This document shows, piece after piece, positions 26,706 to 35,572 of a stretch of DNA of 64,000 bases. Below the pieces are notes generated by a model, which saw only the letters and a program-made list of their open reading frames with translations, was not told where the DNA came from and did not search any database. Source of the stretch: an uncultured Duncaniella sp. (GTDB lineage: Bacteria > Bacteroidota > Bacteroidia > Bacteroidales > Muribaculaceae); assembly GCA_910578515.1 (NCBI GenBank), contig CAJTQR010000002.1, positions 558,001 through 622,000 on the forward strand, in the 5' to 3' direction. Position 1 is the stretch's first letter. The number at the start of each line of letters is the position of its first letter. The translations under genes were made by a program, and so were the position numbers.

Positions 26706-28820
26706 TTAGGGAAGCGGTTTAATTCCTTCCCATTTCACATCCCATGTACCATCCTTGGGGAAGCCGGGGTTCTTTTCGGTGCATCCGTCCCAACCGGCAC
26801 ACATAAGGGCTACAGTGGTCAGCAAACCGCCATTGCCAGGGAGATAGCAACGCAGACGATTGTCCTGGTAATTGTGTCCGTTTGGCAGGTATGTGTTGGT
26901 TCGCTTGTCCATCAGCAGGGCGTTGACAGCTTTCTCGGGCTGACCAAGACGTGTGGCGCACATGGCGGTAGTGGGGTAATCCCATCCCCATGTCTTGTCC
27001 CAGTTCCAGTTATCATAAATCCAATCGAATGTTGAGTCCATGATTTCCGGCTTCACGAGGTCACATTGAGGAAGTACGCCAACTGCGGCGAGCACAGCCA
27101 TGTGGTCGGAAGTGAAACGGATATCCTCGTAGGTCTGCGGTGCGGTTTCAGCAGCGAGATAGAGATTGTCCTTAGCGGCAAGGGGAGAAAGTTTGGCGAT
27201 GATAGTATCCCACTTCTCATTTCTCGGTTCGCCTTTGCGTTCGCGCCATTTCTGCGCAGTGGAGAGTGCATAGTGCCAGTAGGATAGTTCGAAGGGCGGA
27301 TTTACAGTCTCGGCAGCCCTTAGAGTTTCCTGTGCAGGAATGATGCCACGGAGGATGTAACGGTCGTTCTCAGCATCGTAGTCGGCAAATGAACCCATAA
27401 ATTCTGCGGTCTGCTGCACCAGGTCATAATACTGGTCGAGCACTTTCTGCTGTTCCTCAGGATTGGCACGGTAAAGGAGCTCGGCAAGATAGATGAGGTG
27501 AGGCTGCTGCCAGATAAGGAATGAGCCAACCTTTGAGGGGGCTTCCATGCCTGAGGGGTCGGTCATCTTCATCCAACGGAGACCATCAAAGCCCTGACGG
27601 GCAGCAATATCTTTAGCTACATCAGCCACGGTTCCGTACCAAGGAAGAGTGCGGGCGAGGAGATTTTCATGACCGAAGAGGGCAAACTGAGCCTGATGCC
27701 ACCATATCATTTCCATGTGGAATTTTCCGAACCATGAGTTGTAGGTCAGTCCGGTTTCCTGAGGAGGCGTTGTGCCGGCGCAGTTTGTGGCAAGGAGATA
27801 TTGAGAGAGTACCACGCGGCGTTCAAGTTCTGAAGCGCGAGGGTCGGTGCAGTTGCTGAAGTCAACCACGCCACCGGTGTTCCAGAAATTTTCCCAATAG
27901 TTTGCTGAAGCCTGGAGAGTAGCATCAGCCGACGGGTTTGGAGTGGTGGGTTTCTCGGGTGAGAAAGTGGCAGTGAACGACCATGTCTCGTCAGTCGGTG
28001 TCATGGATACCGCATTTGCACCAGTAAGTACCGGAGCTTCCGCACCATTCCATGCGAGGTCCACATAATAAGTAGTGGAATCGAGGGTGTGGCGCAACAG
28101 GGCATGATTGGCGTCCGATTCCACTATTTCAGTGGAGTGGAGGTCATCTTTGGTCCAGTCACAGGCATCATCGCTGTGTCCGCCTGTGGGGTAGGGGAAG
28201 CGAATTGCTATAGGAAGGCGCTTCTCACTTGTGATAGTCGCCGCAATCATATCACGTTCAGGATGACATGCGGTGAGCACTTTCACGGGAGTCCCGTCAT
28301 ATTTGAATGAAGAGGAGATTTGACCGTTCCACATATCGAGTGTCTGGTCGATATCAGAGATTTGCGAAGGAGTCATGTCGGCAAATCCGATTGTTCCCAA
28401 ATGGAGACGATGAGGGTTGATGCGGTACCAGTTGGCTGCATCCTTGTTTCTGCCATCTTCATTGAACTGTACGGAATATGGCTCCTGACGTCCGCGTCCG
28501 AAGTCGTAGTCTTTTAGAGTTTCCTCATGCCGGAGTTTGTCGGGGTTCGGGAAACTGTGCCATCCCCACTCACTCTGAGTGCCGAGGGGCACTCCCTTGG
28601 TGTAGGTCTGGGGGAATGTCTGAAGACCTGTTACATCCACTGTGTATGCGAATCCACCGTTTCCGACAGTAAGCGACGCTAATGTGTCGATTTCCGTGAT
28701 GTGAGGATTGTTGCGTTCCACGAGTGCATATCTGTCGATAGGTGTGGAACTGTCATTGCAACCGGTTATTGCCAATGGCAATGATAACGCGAGGAGATAC
28801 TTAAATCCGGAGATAGTCAT
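26706..28820 (-). CDS. Predicted (alpha/alpha)6 glycoside hydrolase lipoprotein
   Basis: A 704-residue exported protein. The start MTISGFKYLL at 28820 is chosen because it gives a proper lipoprotein signal (lipobox ITGC, Cys21); the frame extends to 28949 but passes across the promoter. The N-terminal 300 residues are a beta-sandwich (TVGNGGFAYTVDVTGLQ, YSVQFNEDGRN). The rest is an all-helical barrel with aromatic-rich motifs such as YNSWFGKFHMEMIWWHQAQFALF, FDGLRWMKMTDPSG, PPFELSYWHYAL and WDYPTTAMCATRLG. The layout resembles GH65/GH95-like clans, yet I cannot assign a CAZy family. Position as first gene of the rhamnogalacturonan operon suggests a role in pectin breakdown. Acidic residues near WWHQ are candidates only. 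Confidence 0.65.
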   Translation of the reverse strand: MTISGFKYLLALSLPLAITGCNDSSTPIDRYALVERNNPHITEIDTLASLTVGNGGFAYTVDVTGLQTFPQTYTKGVPLGTQSEWGWHSFPNPDKLRHEETLKDYDFGRGRQEPYSVQFNEDGRNKDAANWYRINPHRLHLGTIGFADMTPSQISDIDQTLDMWNGQISSSFKYDGTPVKVLTACHPERDMIAATITSEKRLPIAIRFPYPTGGHSDDACDWTKDDLHSTEIVESDANHALLRHTLDSTTYYVDLAWNGAEAPVLTGANAVSMTPTDETWSFTATFSPEKPTTPNPSADATLQASANYWENFWNTGGVVDFSNCTDPRASELERRVVLSQYLLATNCAGTTPPQETGLTYNSWFGKFHMEMIWWHQAQFALFGHENLLARTLPWYGTVADVAKDIAARQGFDGLRWMKMTDPSGMEAPSKVGSFLIWQQPHLIYLAELLYRANPEEQQKVLDQYYDLVQQTAEFMGSFADYDAENDRYILRGIIPAQETLRAAETVNPPFELSYWHYALSTAQKWRERKGEPRNEKWDTIIAKLSPLAAKDNLYLAAETAPQTYEDIRFTSDHMAVLAAVGVLPQCDLVKPEIMDSTFDWIYDNWNWDKTWGWDYPTTAMCATRLGQPEKAVNALLMDKRTNTYLPNGHNYQDNRLRCYLPGNGGLLTTVALMCAGWDGCTEKNPGFPKDGTWDVKWEGIKPLP

Positions 28821-28918
28821 TGTTCTGTAATTGGTTGATTTCAATTTAAGGTAAAAATGTGACGCGAATATCTGCTTACAGGCATATATTCGATGGCATA
28901 GATTATTGCAATTAAATG

Positions 28919-28950
28919 CAAAGGTAGGCTTAAATCTTGTCAAAGACAAA
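28919..28950 (-). promoter_or_regulatory. Promoter of the minus-strand pectin operon
   Basis: On the minus strand TTTG (28947-28950), 20 bp, then TACCTTTG (28919-28926), giving a leader near 90 nt. It faces away from the plus-strand promoter at 29065; the 335-base gap between the operons (28821-29155) contains no ORF. Confidence 0.75.
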
Positions 28951-29064
28951 TTTTAGGCGTTTTTTTAAAACATTGTAGTGCTGTTAATCACCTTCTGAAT
29001 ATTTTGCAAAAAAACTTATTGATATGACAGCCCACGAGCCGGGGCTTAAAAAATGGTTGTTCGC

Positions 29065-29095
29065 TTTGTGCCTTTCTTAAAAATGACTACCTTTG
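29065..29095 (+). promoter_or_regulatory. Promoter of the CE12-GH28 operon
   Basis: TTTG (29065-29068), 19 bp, then TACCTTTG (29088-29095), the same -7 sequence as the divergent operon. The leader would be about 55 nt. Confidence 0.75.
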
Positions 29096-29155
29096 TCTAA
29101 TAAACTGTTTAAAATTCATTAAATAATCTCTAAAACCCTTAATATCAAATTCATC

Positions 29156-30007
29156 ATGAAATTTTTATCATCAGTTTTTGTCGCATTGGCAATGCCGGTG
29201 CTCGCTATGGCGCATGAGCCTGCCGACACAGTGACTGTGTTTATGATTGGCGACTCGACAATGGCTAACAAATCGCTGGACAAGGAGAATCAGGAACGAG
29301 GCTGGGGTCAGATGCTACCAATTTATTTTGACGGAGCCATAAAGATTGACAATCATGCCGTGAACGGTAGAAGTAGCAAGAGCTTTATTGACGAGGGCCG
29401 TTGGGAAAAGGTGCGTGAGCAGATTCGCCCTGGTGACTATGTGATAATACAATTCGGTCATAACGATGAGAAAAATAAAGATGCACGTCGCTACACAGTG
29501 CCAGGCGGTACATTTGACGAGAATCTCAAGAAGTTTGTGACAGAGACACGTGAGAAGGGGGGAACTCCAATACTTATGAACGCGATTGTCCGCCGTAATT
29601 TCCCTAAAAACAATGGTGATGTGGCTGAGGATACAGATGACCAGCGTAAGACATGGACCAAAAATTTTGAAAACTACCCCTCGGAAGGTGTGATTCTGGT
29701 GGATACGCATGGAAAGTATCTTGACTCACCACGCAATGTGGCTAAGGAGATGGATGTGGTGTTTGTGGATATGAACAAGCTTACTCATGAGCTTGTGCAG
29801 ACACTCGGTGCCACTCTCTCGAAAAATATGTACATGTGGATTCCTGCCGGCGAATATGAATTCTGCCCCAATGGTCGCATAGACAATACTCACCTTAACG
29901 TTCTCGGTGGCATCCTCGTGTCGCGTCTCGCCGTTGATGAGCTGGCAAAGCAGATTCCGGAGCTGCGTCCCTATATACGCCGTTCGGTAAACAATATCAA
30001 CTATTAA
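29156..30007 (+). CDS. CE12 rhamnogalacturonan acetylesterase (SGNH hydrolase)
   Basis: A 283-residue secreted esterase removing acetyl groups from rhamnogalacturonan. A signal peptide (1-20, ending AMA) precedes the SGNH fold. Block I is MIGDSTM with the nucleophile Ser, block II is HAVNGRSSKSF, block III is IQFGHNDEKN, and block V is DNTHLN with the Asp-His pair. The GDSTM-GHND combination fits CE12 (RgaE-like). It leads a plus-strand operon with GH28 13 bp downstream and faces the GH105/GH106 operon. Confidence 0.88.
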   Translation: MKFLSSVFVALAMPVLAMAHEPADTVTVFMIGDSTMANKSLDKENQERGWGQMLPIYFDGAIKIDNHAVNGRSSKSFIDEGRWEKVREQIRPGDYVIIQFGHNDEKNKDARRYTVPGGTFDENLKKFVTETREKGGTPILMNAIVRRNFPKNNGDVAEDTDDQRKTWTKNFENYPSEGVILVDTHGKYLDSPRNVAKEMDVVFVDMNKLTHELVQTLGATLSKNMYMWIPAGEYEFCPNGRIDNTHLNVLGGILVSRLAVDELAKQIPELRPYIRRSVNNINY

Positions 30008-30020
30008 TCGACAAAGATAA

Positions 30021-31298
30021 ATGACAATGAGAAATATTCTTAAACCGATGGCTCTGGTGGCTGCCGCATTGTTTGGCTGCTCGGTTGCCAATGCCAAGGA
30101 TTATATAATAACTGACCATGGTGTGGTGAATGACAGCACTCTCTTGCAGACTGATAAGATTCAGGCTGTGATTGATTTGGCTGAAAGTGAAGGTGGCGGT
30201 ACCATTGTGGTACCTAAGGGTACATACCTTACCGGTGGATTATTCTTCAAGCCTGGTACCAAGCTCCAAGTGCAGGAGGGCGGTTGCATAAAGGGTTCGG
30301 ACGAAATAGAGAATTATCCTCTCATTCCGTCGCGCATGGAAGGGAGAAGCATATATTACTATGCGGCGCTGATTAATGCCTACCATGTAGATGGTTTTGA
30401 AATCAAAGGTCCTGGTGTTATAAATGGCAATGGAGCCAAGTATTGGGATGAGTTCTGGGCACTCCGTGCCGAGCGAGCCAAGATTGGTAAATCGTGCACC
30501 AATCTTGAGGTGCGTCGTCCGCGCCTTGTGTTTATCTGGGGTTGTGACAATGTGACCTTGAGCGGCATTCATCTGCGCAATTCAGCATTCTGGACCACTC
30601 ATCTTTACCAATGTGAGAATATCCTGATTGAGAATTGCCATATCTATGCACCCACTAAGCCAGTCAAGGCTCCGAGCAGCGACGCCATTGACCTTGATGT
30701 GTGCCGTAATGTGATAATAAAAGGTTGCTATCTTGACTGCAACGATGACGGTGTATGTATCAAGGGTGGCAAGGGTGTCTATGCCCATAAGTCGTCGGAA
30801 AATGGTATTGTTGAGAATGTGCTTGTGGAGGATTGCACTTTCGGTCCTAATCTGCACGGAACACTCACCATGGGTAGCGAATGTATCCACGCAAAGAATA
30901 TTGTGCTCCGCAACTGCAAGGTAGACAATACTTGCGCGCTTCTGCGATTGAAGATGCGTCCTGACACCTATCAGGTGTATGAAAACATTCATGTAAGCAA
31001 TGTGACAGGCAGATGTGGCTCGGTGATTGACATGAAGCCCTGGACACAGTTCTTTGACCTTGAAAATTCAGGCGAAAAGCCTTATGGTGTTGTAAAGAAC
31101 ATCCTTATTGAGAATGTCGATGTGACCTGTACCCTTTTGGGTGGCATTGCAGGAAACAGTGATGACCAAGTGTCGGATGTTGTGCTGAAAAATGTACACG
31201 TCAAGGCAAAGAAAACTGATTTCATCTGCAAGTATCCGCAGGTGAAGTTTGAGGATGTCACAATGAATGGTAAAGTGGTGACCAATCCCGCAAAATAA
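30021..31298 (+). CDS. GH28 polygalacturonase-like enzyme
   Basis: A 425-residue secreted right-handed beta-helix enzyme of the GH28 family, cleaving galacturonosyl linkages in pectin backbones. A signal peptide covers about 1-24 (starts at 30021 or 30027 are both possible). GH28 landmarks, with substitutions, are SSDAIDLD (NTDGID position), CNDDGVCIKGG (catalytic DD), NLHGTLTMGS (GHG position) and LLRLKMRP (RxK). The GHG motif is altered to LHG, so specificity may differ from classic polygalacturonases, for example exo-acting or rhamnogalacturonan hydrolases. It is co-transcribed with CE12. Confidence 0.87.
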   Translation: MTMRNILKPMALVAAALFGCSVANAKDYIITDHGVVNDSTLLQTDKIQAVIDLAESEGGGTIVVPKGTYLTGGLFFKPGTKLQVQEGGCIKGSDEIENYPLIPSRMEGRSIYYYAALINAYHVDGFEIKGPGVINGNGAKYWDEFWALRAERAKIGKSCTNLEVRRPRLVFIWGCDNVTLSGIHLRNSAFWTTHLYQCENILIENCHIYAPTKPVKAPSSDAIDLDVCRNVIIKGCYLDCNDDGVCIKGGKGVYAHKSSENGIVENVLVEDCTFGPNLHGTLTMGSECIHAKNIVLRNCKVDNTCALLRLKMRPDTYQVYENIHVSNVTGRCGSVIDMKPWTQFFDLENSGEKPYGVVKNILIENVDVTCTLLGGIAGNSDDQVSDVVLKNVHVKAKKTDFICKYPQVKFEDVTMNGKVVTNPAK

Positions 31299-31345
31299 TC
31301 TTAACTGATTGTAATGATTAGGGAGTTAGAAAACTCCTTTCAATG

Positions 31346-31397
31346 AAAAAGCAGCAGCTCATCCGCTTTGATGACGGATGGGCTGCTGTCGTTTCTT
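31346..31397. terminator. Terminator between GH28 and bcp
   Basis: A 14-bp stem (cagcagctcatccg with cggatgggctgctg, one G-T pair) is flanked by AAAAA on the left and a short T-rich tail on the right, so it may serve both convergent genes. Confidence 0.7.
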
Positions 31398-31425
31398 AGA
31401 ATGACCGATTTGAGGTAATGAATGA

Positions 31426-31881
31426 TTACGCTTTGAGCAGGTCAATGAGTTGCTCTCCGGCGTTTTTAGTATTGACCTTGGTGATGATATGAGTAATTAT
31501 GTGGTTGGCGTCGGTCACAAATGTTGTGCGGACTGTACCCATATATTCACGACCCGCCATTTTCTTCTTCTGCCATACGCCGAAAGCCTGGTTTACCTCG
31601 GTGGTAGGGTCGGAAAGAAGAAGGAAGGGGAGCTCGTATTTATCGGCAAATTTCACATGGCTTGCAGTGGAATCCTTGCTGATGCCAATTACTTCATAGC
31701 CCATATCCTTCAGCTCTTTATTGTAATCTCTGATTGAGCACGCCTCGGCAGTGCAGCCGGGGGTGTTATCCTTGGGATAAAAATATATTATCAGGGGTTT
31801 GCCGGCGAAGTCAGATGCTTTTACCTCCTTGCCATCGGTGTTAAGTCCCAGTACTTCGGGTATTTTGTCTCCAATATTCAT
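31426..31881 (-). CDS. bcp: Thioredoxin-dependent peroxiredoxin (BCP type)
   Basis: A 151-residue peroxiredoxin reducing hydroperoxides with thioredoxin. The peroxidatic Cys lies in YPKDNTPGCTAEAC, and the second Cys five residues later is the resolving Cys position of atypical 2-Cys BCP. Start MNIGDKIPEV at 31881 is preferred to an upstream Met at 31962, since the promoter lies inside that extension. It is divergent from the GT2 gene, with overlapping promoters. Confidence 0.92.
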   Translation of the reverse strand: MNIGDKIPEVLGLNTDGKEVKASDFAGKPLIIYFYPKDNTPGCTAEACSIRDYNKELKDMGYEVIGISKDSTASHVKFADKYELPFLLLSDPTTEVNQAFGVWQKKKMAGREYMGTVRTTFVTDANHIITHIITKVNTKNAGEQLIDLLKA

Positions 31882-31931
31882 AATTAAGGCGTATTTAAAT
31901 GGTTTGATGATTATACTTACACTTTGGGTAA

Positions 31932-31963
31932 CAAAATTAATGTATTCTTGTTTCACACGCAAA
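31932..31963 (-). promoter_or_regulatory. Promoter of bcp
   Basis: On the minus strand TTTG (31960-31963), 20 bp, then TAATTTTG (31932-31939). It overlaps the divergent promoter of the glycosyltransferase gene, so the two may interfere. Confidence 0.75.
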
Positions 31964-31981
31964 ACAAATTTAATAACTTTG
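31948..31981 (+). promoter_or_regulatory. Promoter with TAACTTTG abutting the GT2 start codon
   Basis: TTG at 31948-31950 and TAACTTTG at 31974-31981; the ATG follows only four bases later, so transcription would begin at or just next to the start codon. Confidence 0.6.
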
Positions 31982-31985
31982 CGAT

Positions 31986-32933
31986 ATGTCCCCGATAACT
32001 ATAGTAATTCCGGTATACAACCGTCAGGATACATTGCTCCGTACGCTACGCTCGGTGGAGATGCAGCGTGTGGCTCCTGCCGAGGTGATATTGGTAGATA
32101 ATAATTCATCGGATGGCTCCTTGGATGTGATGCGCCGATGGGCGGAGGGTAAGAGAGACGTGCGTATTCTCTCTGAACGGATGCAGGGAGCATGCGCGGC
32201 GCGCAACAGGGGACTGAGGGAAGTCAGGACGGAATTTGTGGAGTTTTTTGATTCAGATGATGAGATGTTGCCTCATCATATAGCTGATTTTACAACGGCA
32301 ATCACAATGAATCCTGATGCAGATATATTGGGTCGTAACATAGTGACCATGCGTCTTGACGGTAGTTCGCGCACGGAACATTTCGTGGCGCGTAGTCCGA
32401 TGTTTCATCATCTCTTTCTGTCCTCGCTGTCAACCGGCCGGATTGTGGTCAGGACTGAGTTGGTAAGGAGCGTGGGAGGATGGAATGAATCGCTTTCAGG
32501 ATGGGATGACTATGAGCTGGGGGTAAGAATGCTTCTGAGTGGCGGAGTCAAGCCGGTGAAAGTGCCGGGACCGCCTTCGGTTATAGCATATCAGCAGGAG
32601 GAATCGTTGACAGGTGTAGATTTCAGCTCCAATGCCGGGAGATGGGAGATGGCATTGGATGAGGTGTATGGTCTCTGTCAGTCAGCCCAACGATTTGATT
32701 TGCTGAAATGGGTTGATGCCCGCTGCATGATTCTGGCGGCACAATATCGGATTGAAGCCGACGCGTCAAGGGGAAGTGAGGGGAAGGCTCTGTCAATTGA
32801 CCTTGCGCGGAGAATGATGGATAATGTGCTGTCGCGCACGGATGCTCCGTGGCGCATGAAGCTGATATATCGCCACAACCTGTATCTGCGCCGCTTTACA
32901 TGGCTTTTTGCAAGGTTGCTGTTCCCTTTCTGA
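31986..32933 (+). CDS. GT2 family glycosyltransferase, probable leaderless mRNA
   Basis: A 315-residue GT-A fold glycosyltransferase. The N-terminal ITIVIPVYNRQDTLLRTLRSV is the nucleotide-sugar-binding start of family 2, with VDNNSSDGS and the metal-binding FFDSDDE near residue 90. GRIVVRTELVRSVGGWNE and SGWDDYELGVRM complete the family pattern (ED position). The ATG is fixed because the family motif begins at residue 3. It likely adds sugars to surface polysaccharide or protein; donor and acceptor unknown. It is isolated from other cell-envelope genes and convergent with sufS. Confidence 0.85.
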   Translation: MSPITIVIPVYNRQDTLLRTLRSVEMQRVAPAEVILVDNNSSDGSLDVMRRWAEGKRDVRILSERMQGACAARNRGLREVRTEFVEFFDSDDEMLPHHIADFTTAITMNPDADILGRNIVTMRLDGSSRTEHFVARSPMFHHLFLSSLSTGRIVVRTELVRSVGGWNESLSGWDDYELGVRMLLSGGVKPVKVPGPPSVIAYQQEESLTGVDFSSNAGRWEMALDEVYGLCQSAQRFDLLKWVDARCMILAAQYRIEADASRGSEGKALSIDLARRMMDNVLSRTDAPWRMKLIYRHNLYLRRFTWLFARLLFPF

Positions 32934-32948
32934 CTTATTAATGCCGGA

Positions 32949-34166
32949 TTAGCCAAGCATCGCAGCCACACGGCGAAGTGCGGCAAGAAACATGTCGCAT
33001 TCTTCAATCGTATTGTAGATGGCAAATGATGCTCTTACAGTACCGTCGATTCCGAGTGCTGTCATGAGCGGCTGTGCGCAGTGATGACCGGTACGCACGG
33101 CTATGCCAAGTTTGTCGAGAAGCATACCCATGTCATAATGGTGCTCGTTGCCGACGAGGAAAGAGATGATGGCGCATTTGTCGGGGGCGGTGCCGAATAT
33201 ACGCATACCGGGAATTTCCTCGAGCATCCTGGCGGTAGTGTAGTCCAGCAGCTTGCGTTCATGAGCGGCAATATTGTCTATGCCGAGGTTGTCAATGAAG
33301 TCAATGGCTTTATGCATTGCGGCTATGCTGATGAAATCGGGGGTTCCAGCCTCGAATTTGAATGGCAATTCGGCGAATGTGGTCTTCTCGAACGATACCG
33401 ACTCAATCATCTCGCCTCCACCTTGGTAGGGGGGCATCATTTCAAGCCATTTCTTTTTACCGTAGAGCACTCCGACTCCTGAAGGTCCATACATCTTATG
33501 TGCGGAGAATGCATAGAAATCGGCGTCGATATCCTGCACATCAATCTTCAGATGGGGAGCAGCCTGGGCACCGTCGATAAGCACCGGGACGCCATGCGAG
33601 TGGGCGATGGCTATTATTTCCTTTACAGGATTTATTGTGCCGAGAACGTTTGACGCGTGGCATACAGACACGAAGCGGGTGCGCTCGTTGAATAGGCTTT
33701 TGTAAACCTCCATGTCAAGTTCGCCAATCGCGTTCACCGGTATAACGCGGATTTTCAGATTTTTTCTGCGCTGGAGCAGCTGCCAGGGCACTATGTTGGA
33801 GTGGTGTTCCATTACTGAAAGAATGATTTCATCACCATCCTTCAGAAATTCGCCGCCGTATGAAGCGGCTACAAGGTTAATGGCTTCGGTGGTGCCGCGT
33901 GTGAAGATTATTTCCTCGATGGATGAAGCGTTGACAAACTCCCGCACTCTCCGCCTTGCTCCTTCCTGAAGCTCGGTCGCTTCCATGGAAAGAGTGTGGA
34001 CTCCACGGTGGACATTCGCTTTAGTCTGTGTATACCCGCTCACAATTGAGTTGACCACACTATCAGGAGCCTGCGATGTGGCGGTGTTGTCGAGGTAAAC
34101 AAGCGGATGATTGTATATGGTGCGTCGGAGTATGGGAAATTCCGCGCGGATTTTATCGATGTCCAT
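32949..34166 (-). CDS. sufS: Cysteine desulfurase SufS
   Basis: A 405-residue class V PLP enzyme that takes sulfur from cysteine for Fe-S assembly. FISAHKMYGPSGVGVLYG-type motif (SAHKMYGPSG) carries the PLP lysine near 227, HHSNIVPWQ and DGAQAAPH are PLP contacts, and the active-site Cys lies in RTGHHCAQPLM near 365, the short-loop SufS type. It is the last gene of sufC-sufD-sufS, 49 bp after sufD. Confidence 0.94.
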   Translation of the reverse strand: MDIDKIRAEFPILRRTIYNHPLVYLDNTATSQAPDSVVNSIVSGYTQTKANVHRGVHTLSMEATELQEGARRRVREFVNASSIEEIIFTRGTTEAINLVAASYGGEFLKDGDEIILSVMEHHSNIVPWQLLQRRKNLKIRVIPVNAIGELDMEVYKSLFNERTRFVSVCHASNVLGTINPVKEIIAIAHSHGVPVLIDGAQAAPHLKIDVQDIDADFYAFSAHKMYGPSGVGVLYGKKKWLEMMPPYQGGGEMIESVSFEKTTFAELPFKFEAGTPDFISIAAMHKAIDFIDNLGIDNIAAHERKLLDYTTARMLEEIPGMRIFGTAPDKCAIISFLVGNEHHYDMGMLLDKLGIAVRTGHHCAQPLMTALGIDGTVRASFAIYNTIEECDMFLAALRRVAAMLG

Positions 34167-34215
34167 ATTGGCGGTGCGGGTTAGATGTTAAGTGCTGTTA
34201 GTCCGAACTGTCGTT

Positions 34216-35562
34216 CTAACATTTTTCTTTACAGGCGGAGCAGTTGCCGAGTGTCCCGGCAAAACGTCTCTCCACCAAGTGGCGCAGACGTTCCTGAAGA
34301 CCTGCTATATGCATAGTTTCGATTACGTCAATCATGAATGCTTGCATGAGCATGGTACGAGCTTCGGCTTCGGGGATTCCGCGTGTGCGCATGTAGAACA
34401 ATGCGTCTGTGTCGAGCTGTCCTGTGGTTGCGCCGTGCGAGCATTTTACTTCGTCATTGTAAATCTCAAGCTGCGGCTTGCAGTGCATTCTTGCAGAGGT
34501 TGAGGCGAGTATGTTGCGGTTGCTCTGGTATGCCTCCGTGTATTGCGCCTCGGGTGTCACGAGTATGCTGCCTTCAAAAGCACCGGTAGCTTCCTCGTCG
34601 AGCACATATTTGAAGAGCTGGTTGCTCTTGCAGTGCGGAGCACGGTGATTGATGGCTGAATCGTTGTCAATATGCATTTTTTCGGAGCCGATAGCCATAC
34701 CGGCGAGATGGGTCTCGCAGTTTTCTCCAAGCAAATCAATTGTAAACTCATTTCTGGTAGTTCCGCAGGTGAGTGTGGTCGAATTGTATGTCACGCGAGA
34801 GCTTGCATGTTGTGATACATAAAGCTTGGAGTAACGACCGGTACGTGCTGAGGATTCCTCGATGGAACAAGCGTCAAACGATGCGTTTTCCTTTACGATT
34901 ACCTCGACTATCTGTGAGGCAAGGAAATCAGTGTTCTGTTCCTGTGTATGGTCGCATACTATCAGTTGCATCTCGGCGCCTTCTTCGAGTACAATCAGTA
35001 CTCGGCGGAATGCGAGCATCGGCACAGGTGCGGAGAATATGTTTACAAGCTGTAACGGACGCTCCACACGTACATTTTTCGGCACATAGATGAACACACC
35101 GTCCTGCGCGAGGAGGGTGTTGAGTGCTACGGAGGTGTCACCTAAAGGTGCCAGTGAACCGTAGTATCTACCCACGAGTTCCGGTTGCTCAATGGCAGCC
35201 TGGCGCAGTGATGTGAAAATCACTCCTTCAGGTAGCTTGGAATTGAGTTTGGATGTAGGGTGGAAGGAGTCGTTCAGAACAAATCCGAGTAGGGTGGAGA
35301 GATTAGGCACATCGCAGCGGAAGCTGTTTGCCACATCCACAGGTATGTTGACGCGGGTGATGTTCACTCCGAAATCAGGAGCAAACATATCGTCGATAGA
35401 TGTTTTCTCGTATCCTTCGGTGCGTCGGGTGGGGAGATGAGCCCCGTCAAGCGCGTGAAGTGCTGTGGCGCGCAGAGAGTTGAGCACCGGGGCAGAGTTT
35501 GCGTCTATGAGAGCGGCATTCTCTTTGTATAATTCAATATATTGGCTGAGTGCGTTGTTCAT
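34216..35562 (-). CDS. sufD: Fe-S cluster assembly protein SufD
   Basis: A 448-residue scaffold subunit that forms the SufBCD complex. The beta-helix core includes VFIYVPKNVRVERPLQLVNIF and THLAGMAIGS, and the C-terminal helical part contains VKCSHGATTGQLDTDALFYMRTRGI, the classic SufB/D motif. Start MNNALSQYIEL at 35562 is chosen because an upstream Met at 35640 lies within sufC. The C-terminus ends in a cysteine-rich CSACKEKC, seen in some Bacteroidetes SufD. It starts 10 bp after sufC. Confidence 0.92.
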   Translation of the reverse strand: MNNALSQYIELYKENAALIDANSAPVLNSLRATALHALDGAHLPTRRTEGYEKTSIDDMFAPDFGVNITRVNIPVDVANSFRCDVPNLSTLLGFVLNDSFHPTSKLNSKLPEGVIFTSLRQAAIEQPELVGRYYGSLAPLGDTSVALNTLLAQDGVFIYVPKNVRVERPLQLVNIFSAPVPMLAFRRVLIVLEEGAEMQLIVCDHTQEQNTDFLASQIVEVIVKENASFDACSIEESSARTGRYSKLYVSQHASSRVTYNSTTLTCGTTRNEFTIDLLGENCETHLAGMAIGSEKMHIDNDSAINHRAPHCKSNQLFKYVLDEEATGAFEGSILVTPEAQYTEAYQSNRNILASTSARMHCKPQLEIYNDEVKCSHGATTGQLDTDALFYMRTRGIPEAEARTMLMQAFMIDVIETMHIAGLQERLRHLVERRFAGTLGNCSACKEKC

Positions 35563-35572
35563 GTTGTCCGCG

